64,000 nucleotides of DNA from Bacteroidota bacterium (GCA_018970395.1 JAGWWM010000001.1:186001-250000); one strand, 5' to 3'; numbered from the stretch's first letter, positions 42,416 to 52,703 are shown. The notes: generated from the sequence alone by a model not told the origin. Made by a program: numbers and translations.

Positions 42416-43244
42416 TCTTACCATAGCTATTCCCGTTCGGAATGAAGCTTTTCACTTGCCGAACTGCCTCGAGGCAATCGGAAAAAATTTCGCCGCCAGA
42501 GTTGTAGTGATAGATTCTGCCAGTACGGATGAAACTGCTTCCATTGCCCAATCATGGGGCGCCGAGGTTATTCAGTTTTCATGGGATGGACGATTTCCTA
42601 AAAAACGAAACTGGTTTCTTCGTCATCATACTCCCTCTACTAAATGGGTTTTATTTTTAGATGCAGATGAATACCTCACACCGGAATTTAAAAATGAGTT
42701 GTCCGATAAATTGAATGGAAATGCTCCCCATAACGGATACATCCTATGCTACAGTATTTTTTTTATGGGCAGAAAAATGAGAGGCGGATATGCTTTAAAA
42801 AAACCGGCATTATTTAAAGTTGGAGCAGGAGAATATGAGCATATTCCCGAACAATGCTGGAGTAATCTGGATATGGAAATTCATGAGCATCCGATCATAG
42901 AGGGCTCAATGGGTATCATCAAATCAAAAATCGAACACAGGGAGGATAAGAACATTCTTCAATATTGGGAAAAACATTTACAATATGCCAGCTGGGAGGC
43001 AAATCGCTTTATGGATTATAAAATGACTAAGAAAAGTAAAAGTAATCAATGGTTCATTCGACAGCGAATAAAATATTGTTTGATGGATACTCCATTGATT
43101 GGGCCGGTTTTTTTTATAGGCAGTTACTTCCTGATGGGTGGTTTTTTGAATGGATACCGAGGACTGGCTTTTGGCGTATTAAAAATGGCGTATTTTACAT
43201 TGGTATATTGTAAAATTCAGGAGTTAAAACGGGAAATCATTTAG
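42405..43244 (+). CDS. Glycosyltransferase family 2
   Basis: A 279-residue GT-A enzyme. It opens LTIAIPVRNEAFHLPNCLEAI, has VVVIDSASTDETASIAQS, and the DxD site as WVLFLDADEYL. The C-terminal half is basic and ends in hydrophobic segments (about 218-262, GPVFFIGSYFLMGGFLNGY), so it is likely membrane-bound. Close to WaaE/KdtX-type enzymes by memory. It starts 11 bases before the acetyltransferase stop and converges with the minus-strand acyltransferase gene, overlapping its 3' end by eight bases. Confidence 0.87.
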   Translation: MPLDLTIAIPVRNEAFHLPNCLEAIGKNFAARVVVIDSASTDETASIAQSWGAEVIQFSWDGRFPKKRNWFLRHHTPSTKWVLFLDADEYLTPEFKNELSDKLNGNAPHNGYILCYSIFFMGRKMRGGYALKKPALFKVGAGEYEHIPEQCWSNLDMEIHEHPIIEGSMGIIKSKIEHREDKNILQYWEKHLQYASWEANRFMDYKMTKKSKSNQWFIRQRIKYCLMDTPLIGPVFFIGSYFLMGGFLNGYRGLAFGVLKMAYFTLVYCKIQELKREII

Positions 43245-43869
43245 TTAGTTTTATAACATAGTTGCCTTCAAGTCGATACAGCCAACCACTAATCAGACAA
43301 ATAGAAGTTCTTTCTCTATTCAAAAAGTTCAGCTTTGCTCCATGTTCGCTTACCCATCCGGTTTGCTTATGAGGATTTCCCATAATCAATGCGTATGCTC
43401 TGACATCATTTGTTACGAAGGATGCTGAACCAATCATGCAGAATTTTCCTAATTCTATGCCATTTAATACAGTTACATTCGCTCCGATTTGAACTCCATG
43501 GTGAAGCCGGGTAGTCTGTAGTTCTCTTTTTTGCTGCAGCGCATGCTGCCGGTGCGGGTAGTGAATTTTAGTGAAAACTGTTGAATGTCCGATCACCACC
43601 CGATTCCCGCAAATCAAACCTTGCGGCAGATAGACATTATTTTGAATCTCGCAATATTCTCCTATTTCTACTCCCTCCTCAATAAACACATTTTGTCCAA
43701 TCTTCGAGTAGTTGCCGATTTTTACATTCTTCCCTATCGAGCAAAATTTCCCAAAATTCACATCTTTTCCAATTTCACAACCTTCCGGAATTTCAATTGA
43801 ATAAGTTGCTGATTTATCAGACATATTTTTTTGTTTCTTTTTAGGAATTTTAGAGTTATTGTCAGACAT
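43237..43869 (-). CDS. Left-handed beta-helix acyltransferase (minus strand, edge of the locus)
   Basis: A 210-residue protein with regular hexapeptide coils (CEIGKDVNFGKFCSIGKNVKIG, KIGQNVFIEEGVEIGEYCEIQ) and a later GVQIGANVTVLNGIELGKFCMIG. This is the WbpD/WlbB-like arrangement of N-acetyltransferases acting on amino sugars, though the substrate is not shown. The 5' end encodes MSD twice (MSDNNSKI and MSDKSATYS, the second at residue 16), so the start could be at 43824. It faces the locus on the opposite strand, overlapping the GT2 gene by eight bases, and may be regulated separately. Confidence 0.8.
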   Translation of the reverse strand: MSDNNSKIPKKKQKNMSDKSATYSIEIPEGCEIGKDVNFGKFCSIGKNVKIGNYSKIGQNVFIEEGVEIGEYCEIQNNVYLPQGLICGNRVVIGHSTVFTKIHYPHRQHALQQKRELQTTRLHHGVQIGANVTVLNGIELGKFCMIGSASFVTNDVRAYALIMGNPHKQTGWVSEHGAKLNFLNRERTSICLISGWLYRLEGNYVIKLTK

Positions 43870-44009
43870 TTTTTATGTGTGAATATACAATTACGAAAAT
43901 CTGTATTTTGTGTTTACATAATGTTAAGGCTACCTTACCAAATCATTAAATTCTTCTTTTTCGCTCCCATTGAAATCTTGTACCTTTAAGCTTTAGAAGT
44001 TTACGTATC

Positions 44010-45041
44010 ATGATCAATTCGAATCTGAATTCAGATAAAAAAAATCTTACCGCCGCGGATGCGGAGTTTGAAAACAATATCCGTCCGGCGGCGCTGGAAG
44101 ATTTCTCCGGACAGCAGCAGATCATTGATAATCTCAAAATTTTTATTCAGGCAGCCAAGATGAGAGGGGAGGCACTCGATCATGTGCTTTTTCACGGTCC
44201 ACCCGGATTGGGTAAAACAACGCTTAGCAGAATTGTAGCGAACGAGCTCGGCGTTTCTATTAAAGAAACGAGCGGACCGGTCATTGAAAAACCCGGAGAC
44301 CTCGCCGGCTTGCTGACCAGTTTAGAACCCAACGATGTTTTATTCATAGATGAAATTCATCGCTTGAGTACAGTGGTGGAAGAATACCTCTATGCGGCGA
44401 TGGAAGATTATCGTATTGACATCATGATTGATTCGGGACCGAATGCTCGGAGTATTCAAATCAATTTGAATCCTTTTACATTAATTGGTGCTACTACGAG
44501 AAGTGGATTGCTGACGGCACCGCTCTTGTCGCGTTTTGCTATTAAATCAAGGCTGCAATATTATTCAGCCGAGACGCTGCGGCTGATTGTATTACGTGCA
44601 TCTTCTATCCTGAAGGTGCCGATTACGGAGGATGCTGCAGGTGAGATTGCAGGAAGAAGTCGCGCCACCCCCAGAATCGCCAATGGTTTATTGAGAAGAG
44701 TGCGTGATTTCGCACAGGTACTGAATAAGGGTAAGATTGATCTGGAAGTTACCCGTCATGCGCTCAAAGCCCTCCAGGTGGATGATCATGGACTGGATGA
44801 AATGGACAATAAAATTTTGCTGACCATTGTTGAGAAATTCAAGGGAGGCCCTGTAGGCATTACCACCATCGCCACTTCGGTAGGGGAAGAATCAGGTACC
44901 CTCGAAGAAGTATATGAACCTTTCTTAATTCAAGAAGGATTTTTACAAAGAACACCCAGAGGAAGAGAAGTTACCTTGAAGGCTTATCAGCACTTAGGCA
45001 AAACACCCCATGCGGGGAATAGTCCGACCTTATTTTCCTGA
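44010..45041 (+). CDS. ruvB: Holliday junction branch migration helicase RuvB
   Basis: RuvB is the AAA+ motor that drives branch migration with RuvA. The 343-residue product has Walker [10 protein letters not shown] near residue 65, Walker [10 protein letters not shown], the sensor motif GATTRSGLL and arginine finger region [11 protein letters not shown], then the winged-helix C-terminus ([12 protein letters not shown] to [15 protein letters not shown]). It is complete and of normal length. Partner ruvC is 38 kb away on this window and ruvA is not seen. It converges on the terC gene with a six-base gap. Confidence 0.96.
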   Translation: MINSNLNSDKKNLTAADAEFENNIRPAALEDFSGQQQIIDNLKIFIQAAKMRGEALDHVLFHGPPGLGKTTLSRIVANELGVSIKETSGPVIEKPGDLAGLLTSLEPNDVLFIDEIHRLSTVVEEYLYAAMEDYRIDIMIDSGPNARSIQINLNPFTLIGATTRSGLLTAPLLSRFAIKSRLQYYSAETLRLIVLRASSILKVPITEDAAGEIAGRSRATPRIANGLLRRVRDFAQVLNKGKIDLEVTRHALKALQVDDHGLDEMDNKILLTIVEKFKGGPVGITTIATSVGEESGTLEEVYEPFLIQEGFLQRTPRGREVTLKAYQHLGKTPHAGNSPTLFS

Positions 45042-45047
45042 TTCATT

Positions 45048-45833
45048 TTAAGAACCATTTTCTTTTATCACCGGTTCGTTTAACTCTATCACACGATGCC
45101 GTTTCATTTTATTACGCATGCTCATATTCAGCAATTCCACTACAAAAGAAAATGCCATTCCAAAATAGATATAATTTTTCAGGTGCAATTGATCAGCAGC
45201 ATAACTGTCCCATCCTTCAACTACCAGGCTTAATCCAATCATCACGAGGAAGGAAAGTGCCAGCATTTTTAATGTTGGATGCTGATGAATGAAATTGGAA
45301 ATCTTCGTGCTGAATTTAAACATAATCATCATAGCGATTACTACTGCTATAACCATGATCTCTACATGCTTGGCAGTTCCACCGGCAGTAATGATGCTGT
45401 CAAAAGAAAATACTGCATCTATGAGCATGATTTGGGCAATTCCCTGCGCAAAACTTAGACCTGCTTTTTTATTACCCGAGGAATCAATTTCTTCTCCTTC
45501 CAGTTTGTTATGGATTTCCTTGACTGATTTGTAGATTAGGAATAATCCGCCAGCCAGCATGACCAAGGCTGCGAGATCAAATTCCTTTCCGCTAATGGAA
45601 AAAAATGTTTTCCCTTTCTGAGCCAGCAACCAACCCAGTGCCATCAACAAAAGCGTACGCGAAAGAATTCCCAAAAACATCCACCATCGCTTCGCTTTGA
45701 TCTTATCCTTAGCATCACGCATGCGATTCATGATGATACTTACGAAAATTACGTTGTCAATTCCCAGAACTACTTCCAATACGATCAATATCAATAGGCT
45801 GATTAAACTTTCCGCAGTAAATAAATATTCCAT
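45048..45833 (-). CDS. TerC family integral membrane protein
   Basis: A 261-residue protein from the ATG at 45833 (the frame extends to an ATG at 45842, three residues longer). It has about seven hydrophobic segments and the TerC signature at the N-terminus, LILIVLEVVLGIDNVIFVSI, with the metal-binding Asp of GIDNV. A later DAVFSFDSI gives the second Asp. TerC/Alx family members move manganese or calcium out of the cytoplasm. It is followed upstream on the same strand by pyrD. Confidence 0.88.
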   Translation of the reverse strand: MEYLFTAESLISLLILIVLEVVLGIDNVIFVSIIMNRMRDAKDKIKAKRWWMFLGILSRTLLLMALGWLLAQKGKTFFSISGKEFDLAALVMLAGGLFLIYKSVKEIHNKLEGEEIDSSGNKKAGLSFAQGIAQIMLIDAVFSFDSIITAGGTAKHVEIMVIAVVIAMMIMFKFSTKISNFIHQHPTLKMLALSFLVMIGLSLVVEGWDSYAADQLHLKNYIYFGMAFSFVVELLNMSMRNKMKRHRVIELNEPVIKENGS

Positions 45834-45838
45834 AGGTA

Positions 45839-46873
45839 TCAATTAATATATTTCACGATTTTTTTTACGATTGCAGGTCCTTCATACACAAATCCTGTCC
45901 ACACCTGAATGAGCGAAGCACCCATTTGCAATTTTATTTTTGCATCTTCTGCAGTAAAAATTCCTCCGCTTCCAATGATGGGTATTTTCCCTTCTGATTT
46001 TTCATGAATGAAACGAATCCATTCATTGCTTTTGGTTTGCAAAGGCTTTCCGCTTAGTCCACCTGCTCCAATCTCTTCAATTTTTGTAGCATCGGTTATC
46101 AGATTAGTCCGATCAATCGTTGTGTTAGAAACCACTAGTCCATCTAGTTGAATTTCCAAAGCAAGTTCAATTACATCTTCAACTTGTGCTGCTGACAAAT
46201 CGGGTGCAATTTTCAACAACAAGGGTTTTGTTTTTCCATTATTGCGGTTGATTTGCTGAAGTCTGGTCAGAATGGTTCTTAAACTTTCTTTCTCTTGCAA
46301 TTCCCGAAGTCCGGGCGTGTTGGGGCTGCTTACATTCACTACAAAATAGTCCACCCAATCATAAAGTCGTTCAAAACAAATTTCATAGTCCCGAGCTGCA
46401 TTTTCATTGGGAGTTATTTTGTTTTTTCCAATATTACCACCGATGATTAAGCGTGTGTTTTTGTTTTTGGATCTCCATTCTTTCAGCCTTTCCGCTATTT
46501 TCTCCACGCCTTCATTATTGAAACCCATTCTGTTGATGAGTGCTTTGTCTTTGGGGAGTCTGAATAAGCGAGGTTTTGGATTCCCTTCCTGAGGTAGAGG
46601 GGTTACAGTACCAATTTCCACAAAGCCAAAACCCAGTGTCTCCAGTTCGGTAAGGTAGCGGGCATTTTTGTCGAAGCCTGCACCGAGTCCAACCCGATTC
46701 GAAAATGACAGATTCCACAGCTGAATGGGATTTGAATTGACGGGCTGAAAAAAACGATGCAGTAACACACGAAGGCTTTTGAACCTGCAACAAATTTTCA
46801 ATGCCGACATGGCAATATGATGCGCCTTTTCAGCATCCATTAAAAACAATATAGAGCGGAGGATACGATACAT
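45839..46873 (-). CDS. pyrD: Quinone-dependent dihydroorotate dehydrogenase
   Basis: The fourth step of pyrimidine synthesis: oxidation of dihydroorotate to orotate with electrons passed to quinone. The 344-residue protein has the class 2 N-terminal helices that contact the membrane (about 1-35). FMN-binding motifs include VGLGAGFDKNARYL, the active-site stretch VNVSSPNTPGL (catalytic Ser), and VSNTTIDR, GGLSGKP and PIIGSGGIF near the end. The stop is within a few bases of the terC start on the same strand, so the two are likely co-transcribed. Confidence 0.94.
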   Translation of the reverse strand: MYRILRSILFLMDAEKAHHIAMSALKICCRFKSLRVLLHRFFQPVNSNPIQLWNLSFSNRVGLGAGFDKNARYLTELETLGFGFVEIGTVTPLPQEGNPKPRLFRLPKDKALINRMGFNNEGVEKIAERLKEWRSKNKNTRLIIGGNIGKNKITPNENAARDYEICFERLYDWVDYFVVNVSSPNTPGLRELQEKESLRTILTRLQQINRNNGKTKPLLLKIAPDLSAAQVEDVIELALEIQLDGLVVSNTTIDRTNLITDATKIEEIGAGGLSGKPLQTKSNEWIRFIHEKSEGKIPIIGSGGIFTAEDAKIKLQMGASLIQVWTGFVYEGPAIVKKIVKYIN

Positions 46874-46897
46874 AGGAATGCGAAGATATTACGAACT

Positions 46898-47800
46898 TTA
46901 AAATTGAATTGAATTATTCCCCTGTAATCCTCCCGAATGGATGAAAAGAATGGGCTGATCGGATTGTAGTATTCCTTTTTCAATCAAATCCAATAATCCA
47001 TACAATGCTTTTGCGGTATAAATAAAATCGAGCGGTAGTTGATATTGTTGATTGATCTTCTTCATAAAATGTAAAAGCGTTTCGTTCTTTTTGGCGTAAC
47101 CGCCGAAACTGTAATTGAAATTTATCTGAATATTAGGATGCTTGATCGGGTCAAAAAGCTGACCTGTAAAAATATCCTGATCTTCATTTCTGATTTGAAT
47201 GGCAGGAATGCCCAAAAGCGATTGATGGGGAAGTAGGGATTCTTTCAAACCTTTAAACATCGTACCGCTTCCAACAGCACATACTATTATTTGATATTGT
47301 TCAATATTTTCAATTGACTGAATCATTTCAGCTGCTCCTTTTATTCCTTCCGCATTGGCACCTCCCATCGGCACAAAATGTTCCGTTGTTCTTGTTTTGA
47401 TTATTTTTTGCATCGTTGGATGAGATGCGTCAAATTCGTTTCTCTCAATCGGGATCAACTCCATTCCACATTCTGTGCAAAACTGCAAAGTTGGATTCAG
47501 CGGCAATTTAATTTCTCCTCGAATAATGCCGGTGGATTTTAAATTATTTTCTTTGCAAAAAAAAGCAGTTGCGGCAAGATGGTTGGAATAGGCGCCTCCC
47601 ATCGTAAGGATTCCCCTTTTCCCTTGATCCAACGCAGCTGCAACATTATATTTCAACTTGTAAAATTTATTGCCGGATACAATGGGGTGCAACTGATCGA
47701 ATCGCGCTACGTGAACTGGAAGGATTGCTCCGTCAACTCCCGTTACATTTATCAACGTAATTTTTACTTTATTATTTGTATTAAATATTGCTTGAAACAT
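46898..47800 (-). CDS. PLP-dependent ACC deaminase/D-cysteine desulfhydrase-like enzyme
   Basis: A 300-residue fold type II PLP enzyme. SGNKFYKLKYN carries the probable PLP Lys (Lys48), and GGAYSNHLAATA at 68-79 holds the Ser/Asn/His that bind substrate carboxylate. VGSGTMFKGL is the phosphate-binding loop region. The family includes ACC deaminase, D-cysteine desulfhydrase and diaminopropionate enzymes; without the specificity residues I cannot separate them. It lies upstream of pyrD on the same strand, 24 bases away, possibly one transcript. Confidence 0.85.
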   Translation of the reverse strand: MFQAIFNTNNKVKITLINVTGVDGAILPVHVARFDQLHPIVSGNKFYKLKYNVAAALDQGKRGILTMGGAYSNHLAATAFFCKENNLKSTGIIRGEIKLPLNPTLQFCTECGMELIPIERNEFDASHPTMQKIIKTRTTEHFVPMGGANAEGIKGAAEMIQSIENIEQYQIIVCAVGSGTMFKGLKESLLPHQSLLGIPAIQIRNEDQDIFTGQLFDPIKHPNIQINFNYSFGGYAKKNETLLHFMKKINQQYQLPLDFIYTAKALYGLLDLIEKGILQSDQPILFIHSGGLQGNNSIQF

Positions 47801-47927
47801 GGAGTTCCTTTATCTTCGCTAATGCAAATTATACCTTGTTTATCAACGAATGAATTCTTTTAAACAGGAAGTTTTAAGAATTTGCAAGTCACACAGATAA
47901 CGATTCTACATTCATAAAAATATTTTA

Positions 47928-48827
47928 ATGAAACCAAGTTTATTGATTTTAGCAGCCGGCATGGCAAGCAGATACGGAAGCATGAAACAGACAGAGGGAT
48001 TTGGTCCCCAAGGAGAAACCATCATGGATTATTCAATTTATGATGCCATTAGAGCAGGTTTTGGAAAAGTGGTTTTTGTGATCCGAAAAGATTTTGCCGA
48101 AGCTTTCCAAGGCGTTTTTGAAAAAAAACTCAAAGGAAAAATTCAAACTGAATATGTGTATCAGTCTTTGGATTCATTAACCGGTGATTTCACCCTTCCG
48201 CAGGAGCGCCAAAAGCCCTGGGGAACTGCGCATGCGGTATTGTGTGCCAAGGATGTAATTAAAGAACCTTTTGCAGTAATCAATGCGGATGATTTTTACG
48301 GAAGAGATGCATTTGAAAAAGCGTATCAGTTCCTTACCACAGATTGCCAACCCGAAAAACACGCTATCATAGGTTACGATCTTTCCAAAACATTAAGTCC
48401 TAACGGAACAGTGAGCAGAGGCGTATGTGAAGTGGATGCACAAAATAATCTGGTGAGCATTACGGAAAGAACCAATATTTACGCAGAAGGAGATAAGATT
48501 ATTTATGAGGATCAATCCGGAAAGCACGAAGTACCCTATCACTCCAGCGTGAGCATGAATTTCTGGTGCTTCGATGATTCTGTCTTTTATCTCACCGGAA
48601 AATTATTTAAACAATTTCTCCAGCAATCGGGCAATGAACTGAAATCGGAATTCTTTATACCTATCGTTGCCGATACATTCATTAAGGAAGAATTAGGAGT
48701 AATAGAAGTGATTCCGACCAGTGCAGACTGGTTTGGCGTAACCTACAAAGAAGATGCTCCGGGTGTACAAAACCGCATCAATGAGCTGATTGCATCAGGG
48801 CAATATCCAAATGCTCTTTGGGATTGA
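47928..48827 (+). CDS. Sugar nucleotidyltransferase-like protein
   Basis: A 299-residue protein of the NTP-transferase fold. The start LLILAAGMASRYGSMKQTEGFGPQGE is the nucleotide-binding signature (LAAGxGxR with the following Lys). PFAVINADDFYGRDA includes the metal-binding Asp. VSMNFWCFDDSVF comes near the end. Family members make NDP-sugars from sugar-1-phosphates, but the substrate is not evident. It is the only nucleotide-sugar-type gene close to the exopolysaccharide locus (4 kb away) and lies convergent to pgi, so it may work on hexose phosphates. Confidence 0.84.
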   Translation: MKPSLLILAAGMASRYGSMKQTEGFGPQGETIMDYSIYDAIRAGFGKVVFVIRKDFAEAFQGVFEKKLKGKIQTEYVYQSLDSLTGDFTLPQERQKPWGTAHAVLCAKDVIKEPFAVINADDFYGRDAFEKAYQFLTTDCQPEKHAIIGYDLSKTLSPNGTVSRGVCEVDAQNNLVSITERTNIYAEGDKIIYEDQSGKHEVPYHSSVSMNFWCFDDSVFYLTGKLFKQFLQQSGNELKSEFFIPIVADTFIKEELGVIEVIPTSADWFGVTYKEDAPGVQNRINELIASGQYPNALWD

Positions 48828-48841
48828 AAAATGATAATGAA

Positions 48842-50473
48842 TTAAGATTTCCTGAAATTTTTATACAAGTTTATCAAAGCATTCGTGCTGTCATCGTGCG
48901 AATGTACTTGCTCCTCATTTTTCAACTCAGGCAGAATTTTATTGGCCAGCACTTTTCCCAATTCTACTCCCCATTGGTCGTAGCTGAAAATATTCCATAT
49001 AATACCCTGCACGAAAATTTTATGTTCATAGAAGGCGATCAGCTCCCCTAATGTATAGGGCGTGATCTTTTTGATTAAAATAGAATTGGTGGGTCGGTTG
49101 CCTTCAAAGACTTTATAAGGTATCAGTGATTCGCTCACTCCTTCTGCTCTTAGTTCCTCCGCTGTTTTCCCATTCATCAAGGCCTCTGTCTGCGCAAAGA
49201 AATTGCTCATTAGTTTTTCGTGATGATCACTCACAGGATTATGGCTTACCGCTGCGGCAATAAAATCAGAGGGAATCAGGTGGGTGCCCTGATGAATCAA
49301 CTGGTAGAAAGAATGTTGTCCGTTGGTGCCGGGTTCTCCCCAAATAATCGGTCCGGTGGCATAGGATACTCTTTCTCCGTTTCGATCTACAAATTTCCCA
49401 TTGCTTTCCATATCTCCCTGTTGCAGATAAGCGGCAAAGCGATGCAGGTACTGGTCGTAGGGAAGAACGGCATGACTTTTTGCATCAAAGAAATTCGCAT
49501 ACCAGACACCGAGCATTCCCATGATCACGGGAATATTTCTTTCTAAAGGTTCATGTTGAAAATGAGTATCTGCTAGATAGGCTCCCTGCAATAAGGATTC
49601 AAAATTGCCATAACCAATCGTGAGTGCGATGGATAGACCAATGGCACTCCACAAGGAATATCTTCCTCCTACCCAATCCCAGAATTCAAACATATTGGCT
49701 TTGTCAATGCCAAATGCCACGACCTCTTTTTCATTAGTAGATAAGGCTGCAAAATGTTTTGCGATATACGCTTCATCTTTGGCATGTTGTAAGAACCAGT
49801 TTCTAGCCGAATGCGCATTGGTCATCGTTTCCTGCGTAGTGAAAGTTTTGGAAGCAATGAGGAATAATGTTTCATCCGGTGTTACTTTCTTCAATGTTTC
49901 GGCAATATGCGTGCCGTCCACGTTGCTTACAAAATAGGTTTGAATGCCTTCTACCCAATATGGTTTTAGCGCTTCGGTTACCATCACAGGTCCGAGATCG
50001 CTTCCGCCAATACCCAAATTGACGATGTATTTAATTTTTTTGCCCGTATAACCTTTCCATTCTCCTGAATGCACTTTTTCACAGAAAGATTTCATTTGCG
50101 CCAACACCCGTTGTATATCGGGCATTACATCTTTCCCATCTGAAAGTGCCGGGTTACCTGAAAAATTACGAAGGGCGGTATGCAGTACAGAACGGTTTTC
50201 AGTCTGATTGATTTTTTCACCACTGAACATTGCTTGTATGGCTTCTTTCAGCTTGCATTCGTCGGCAAGTTCAATAAGCAGTTTAACAGTGGTAGTATTG
50301 ATGATATTTTTGGAGAAATCCAGCACCAGATCTTTCGAGCAGGCGCTGAAGTTGGCAAAACGATTAGGATCTTCTTTGAATAAATCGCGCAGATGCGTTT
50401 TCTTCATTTCCACGGCGTGCTGCGTTAATGCTTGCCATGCTTTAGTAGTAGTAGGATTGACATTTGGTAACAT
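48842..50473 (-). CDS. pgi: Glucose-6-phosphate isomerase
   Basis: Interconverts glucose 6-phosphate and fructose 6-phosphate. The 543-residue product shows [30 protein letters not shown], the signature [19 protein letters not shown], and [17 protein letters not shown] with the catalytic His. It lacks a notable N- or C-terminal extension. It lies upstream of ribF on the minus strand with a 12-base gap, so the pair may be co-transcribed. It converges with the nucleotidyltransferase gene across 14 bases. Confidence 0.96.
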   Translation of the reverse strand: MLPNVNPTTTKAWQALTQHAVEMKKTHLRDLFKEDPNRFANFSACSKDLVLDFSKNIINTTTVKLLIELADECKLKEAIQAMFSGEKINQTENRSVLHTALRNFSGNPALSDGKDVMPDIQRVLAQMKSFCEKVHSGEWKGYTGKKIKYIVNLGIGGSDLGPVMVTEALKPYWVEGIQTYFVSNVDGTHIAETLKKVTPDETLFLIASKTFTTQETMTNAHSARNWFLQHAKDEAYIAKHFAALSTNEKEVVAFGIDKANMFEFWDWVGGRYSLWSAIGLSIALTIGYGNFESLLQGAYLADTHFQHEPLERNIPVIMGMLGVWYANFFDAKSHAVLPYDQYLHRFAAYLQQGDMESNGKFVDRNGERVSYATGPIIWGEPGTNGQHSFYQLIHQGTHLIPSDFIAAAVSHNPVSDHHEKLMSNFFAQTEALMNGKTAEELRAEGVSESLIPYKVFEGNRPTNSILIKKITPYTLGELIAFYEHKIFVQGIIWNIFSYDQWGVELGKVLANKILPELKNEEQVHSHDDSTNALINLYKNFRKS

Positions 50474-50485
50474 GATACTGAGGGT

Positions 50486-51427
50486 TTAAAAATGAATGTT
50501 AGCAAGCAATTGAATCGATTGAGTTTTATCCTGATGCAATTGTTCCTGCAGCGCAGAAAGTCCGCTGAACTTTTGTTCGGCTCGCAGAAAATGATGCAGA
50601 TGAACGGTCAGATGCCGGTCGTAAATATCTTCGTTGAAGTCGAACATATTCACTTCGATGGATCGGTTGGTGCCATTGAGTGTGGGTCGTATGCCGATAT
50701 TCATCATCCCTTTAAATTTTCGCTCATCCCCTTCCAGAGAGGCGGTTACGGTATAAACACCATTACCGGGAATTAGTTTATTTTTTTCTTCTACTTCCAG
50801 ATTAGCGGTAGGGTAGCCAATGCTTCTGCCCGTTTGATTGTTCAATACGATGCGTCCTTTAAAACTGTAAGGATGACCTAAAAACGCGTTGGCAAGAGCA
50901 AGATCGCCATTCAGCAGGGCGTTTCTGATTTTGGTAGAACTGATGATGGATTCCTGTATGATGGCTTCATCAATTTCAACCACTTCATAGCCGAATGTTG
51001 GTGCATGGGATTGCAGCATTTGTAAATCGCCCTCTCTTTTATTCCCGAATTTATGATCATATCCAATGATGATCTGATGAGGGTGAAAGCGGTCAACCAG
51101 AAAATCCCTGATATAGGCTTCGGCGCTAAGCGACGCAAAGGTTTGGGTGAAGGGAACCACCACTACATGATTGATATCGTAAGCCCTTAGCAGTTGAATA
51201 CGCTCTTCCAGAGTAGTGAGTTCCTGTATGCCGGCGTCGGGCTGTACAATGAAACGGGGGTGAGGATAGAAGGTGATGAGCACTGATTCTCCCTCGCATT
51301 TCTTTGCAGATTCAGTAAGCTGACGAATGATTTTCTGATGTCCCAGATGCACGCCATCGAAGGTTCCAATGGTTAAAACCGCTTTTATAAAGGACGGCAG
51401 ATGATCTATATTTCTGAAAACCTTCAT
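50486..51427 (-). CDS. ribF: Bifunctional riboflavin kinase/FAD synthetase
   Basis: Makes FMN from riboflavin and FAD from FMN. The N-terminal adenylyltransferase domain has TIGTFDGVHLGHQKII at about 21-36 and YDHKFGNKREGD. The C-terminal kinase domain (about 185-310) has GYPTANLEVEEKNKLIPGNGVY and MNIGIRPTLNG. The 313-residue length is typical. It is divergent from the purM-type gene and upstream of pgi on the same strand. Confidence 0.95.
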   Translation of the reverse strand: MKVFRNIDHLPSFIKAVLTIGTFDGVHLGHQKIIRQLTESAKKCEGESVLITFYPHPRFIVQPDAGIQELTTLEERIQLLRAYDINHVVVVPFTQTFASLSAEAYIRDFLVDRFHPHQIIIGYDHKFGNKREGDLQMLQSHAPTFGYEVVEIDEAIIQESIISSTKIRNALLNGDLALANAFLGHPYSFKGRIVLNNQTGRSIGYPTANLEVEEKNKLIPGNGVYTVTASLEGDERKFKGMMNIGIRPTLNGTNRSIEVNMFDFNEDIYDRHLTVHLHHFLRAEQKFSGLSALQEQLHQDKTQSIQLLANIHF

Positions 51428-51459
51428 GTAGTCTTGAAAATGAGTGCAAAACTAATGAT

Positions 51460-51490
51460 TTTGCCGTGGCTCTGTTATCATGTAGTTTTG
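51460..51490 (+). promoter_or_regulatory. Bacteroidota-type promoter of the purM-type gene
   Basis: TTTG at 51460-51463 and TAGTTTTG at 51483-51490 are 19 bases apart, matching both boxes and the spacing of the Bacteroidota housekeeping promoter. The ATG at 51510 follows 19 bases later. Confidence 0.65.
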
Positions 51491-51509
51491 AGCCTCAGAA
51501 ATTCTTTTC

Positions 51510-52703
51510 ATGTCATTGTATTCAAAGCGAGGCGTGTCCGCACAGAAAGAAGAAATTCATCAGGCCATTCGAAATCTTGATCAGGGGTTGTATCCCCATG
51601 CTTTTTGTAAACTATATCCCGATTTTTTAGGGAAGAATTCTCAATGGGTGAATGTGGCGCATGCAGATGGAGCGGGCACCAAAAGCATATTGGCTTATCT
51701 GTACTGGAAAGAAACCGGAGATATTTCAGTTTGGAAAGGAATTGCGCAAGATGCGGTCGTGATGAACTTAGATGATTTGTTATGCGTAGGCATTTACAAT
51801 GACCTTTTGTTCTCCAGCACCATTGACCGGAATAAAATATTGATATCTGGGGAAGTGATTGAGCAGGTGATTCAGGGAACAGCTGAATTATTTCAGTCTT
51901 TGAAAACTTACGGTATTCATATCGAATATCTCGGAGGAGAAACGGCTGATGTAGGGGATCTGGTGCGTACCATAGCAGTCAATGGAACCATGACGGCCAG
52001 ACAGGAAAAATCCAGGTTGATTACCAATGAAAAAATTCAGGCGGGCAATGTGATCGTGGGGCTAGCTTCTTTCGGGCAATCCAATTATGAGACCTCTTAT
52101 AATAGCGGTTTAGCAAGCAATGGTTTGACTAGTGCCAGACATGATGTGCTCTCGAAATATTATGCAGAAAATTTCCCTGAAACCTATGAGCCTAAATTGT
52201 TGGATGATGTTGTTTATATTGGAGATAAAAGATTGACGGATGAACTTGAATTGCCGGCACATGGGTTGAACATGAAAGCGCCCTTTAAAAGATCTGTCGG
52301 ACAGTTGTTGTTATCGCCTACCCGCACTTTCGCACCGGTGATGAAAGAAATTTTGGAACGTCATTTTGAAGATGTTTATGGACTTATTCACTGCAGTGGA
52401 GGTGGACAAACCAAATGCCTTAAATATCTGCCTGCTTCATTTAAAATCATAAAAAATAATCTGCCGTCTGTCCCTCCTATTTTTGAGATGATACAAAAAA
52501 GTTCCGGAGCGGATGATAAGGAAATGTATCAGGTGTTCAACATGGGTATTCGCATGGAAATCTATACCAGCCCATCCGCTGCCGATCACTTGATTCGTAT
52601 CGCCGAGTCCTATGGGGTAGAGGCTATGGTCATTGGATATGTGGAGAAGGCGGATAAAAAAGCACTCGAAATAAAAACATCCCGTCAAATTATTCATTTT
52701 TAA
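51510..52703 (+). CDS. purM: AIR synthase-family protein (phosphoribosylformylglycinamidine cyclo-ligase type)
   Basis: PurM closes the imidazole ring of AIR in purine synthesis using ATP. The 397-residue product has the PurM-like N-terminal motif VNVAHADGAGTKSILAYLYW and AVVMNLDDLLCVG. EYLGGETADVGDLVRT and IVGLASFGQSNYETSY are typical of the glycine-rich nucleotide loops, and HCSGGGQTKC is a later conserved stretch. It is longer than the E. coli enzyme (about 345 residues). I recall this form from Bacteroidota but have not verified it. Confidence 0.84.
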   Translation: MSLYSKRGVSAQKEEIHQAIRNLDQGLYPHAFCKLYPDFLGKNSQWVNVAHADGAGTKSILAYLYWKETGDISVWKGIAQDAVVMNLDDLLCVGIYNDLLFSSTIDRNKILISGEVIEQVIQGTAELFQSLKTYGIHIEYLGGETADVGDLVRTIAVNGTMTARQEKSRLITNEKIQAGNVIVGLASFGQSNYETSYNSGLASNGLTSARHDVLSKYYAENFPETYEPKLLDDVVYIGDKRLTDELELPAHGLNMKAPFKRSVGQLLLSPTRTFAPVMKEILERHFEDVYGLIHCSGGGQTKCLKYLPASFKIIKNNLPSVPPIFEMIQKSSGADDKEMYQVFNMGIRMEIYTSPSAADHLIRIAESYGVEAMVIGYVEKADKKALEIKTSRQIIHF

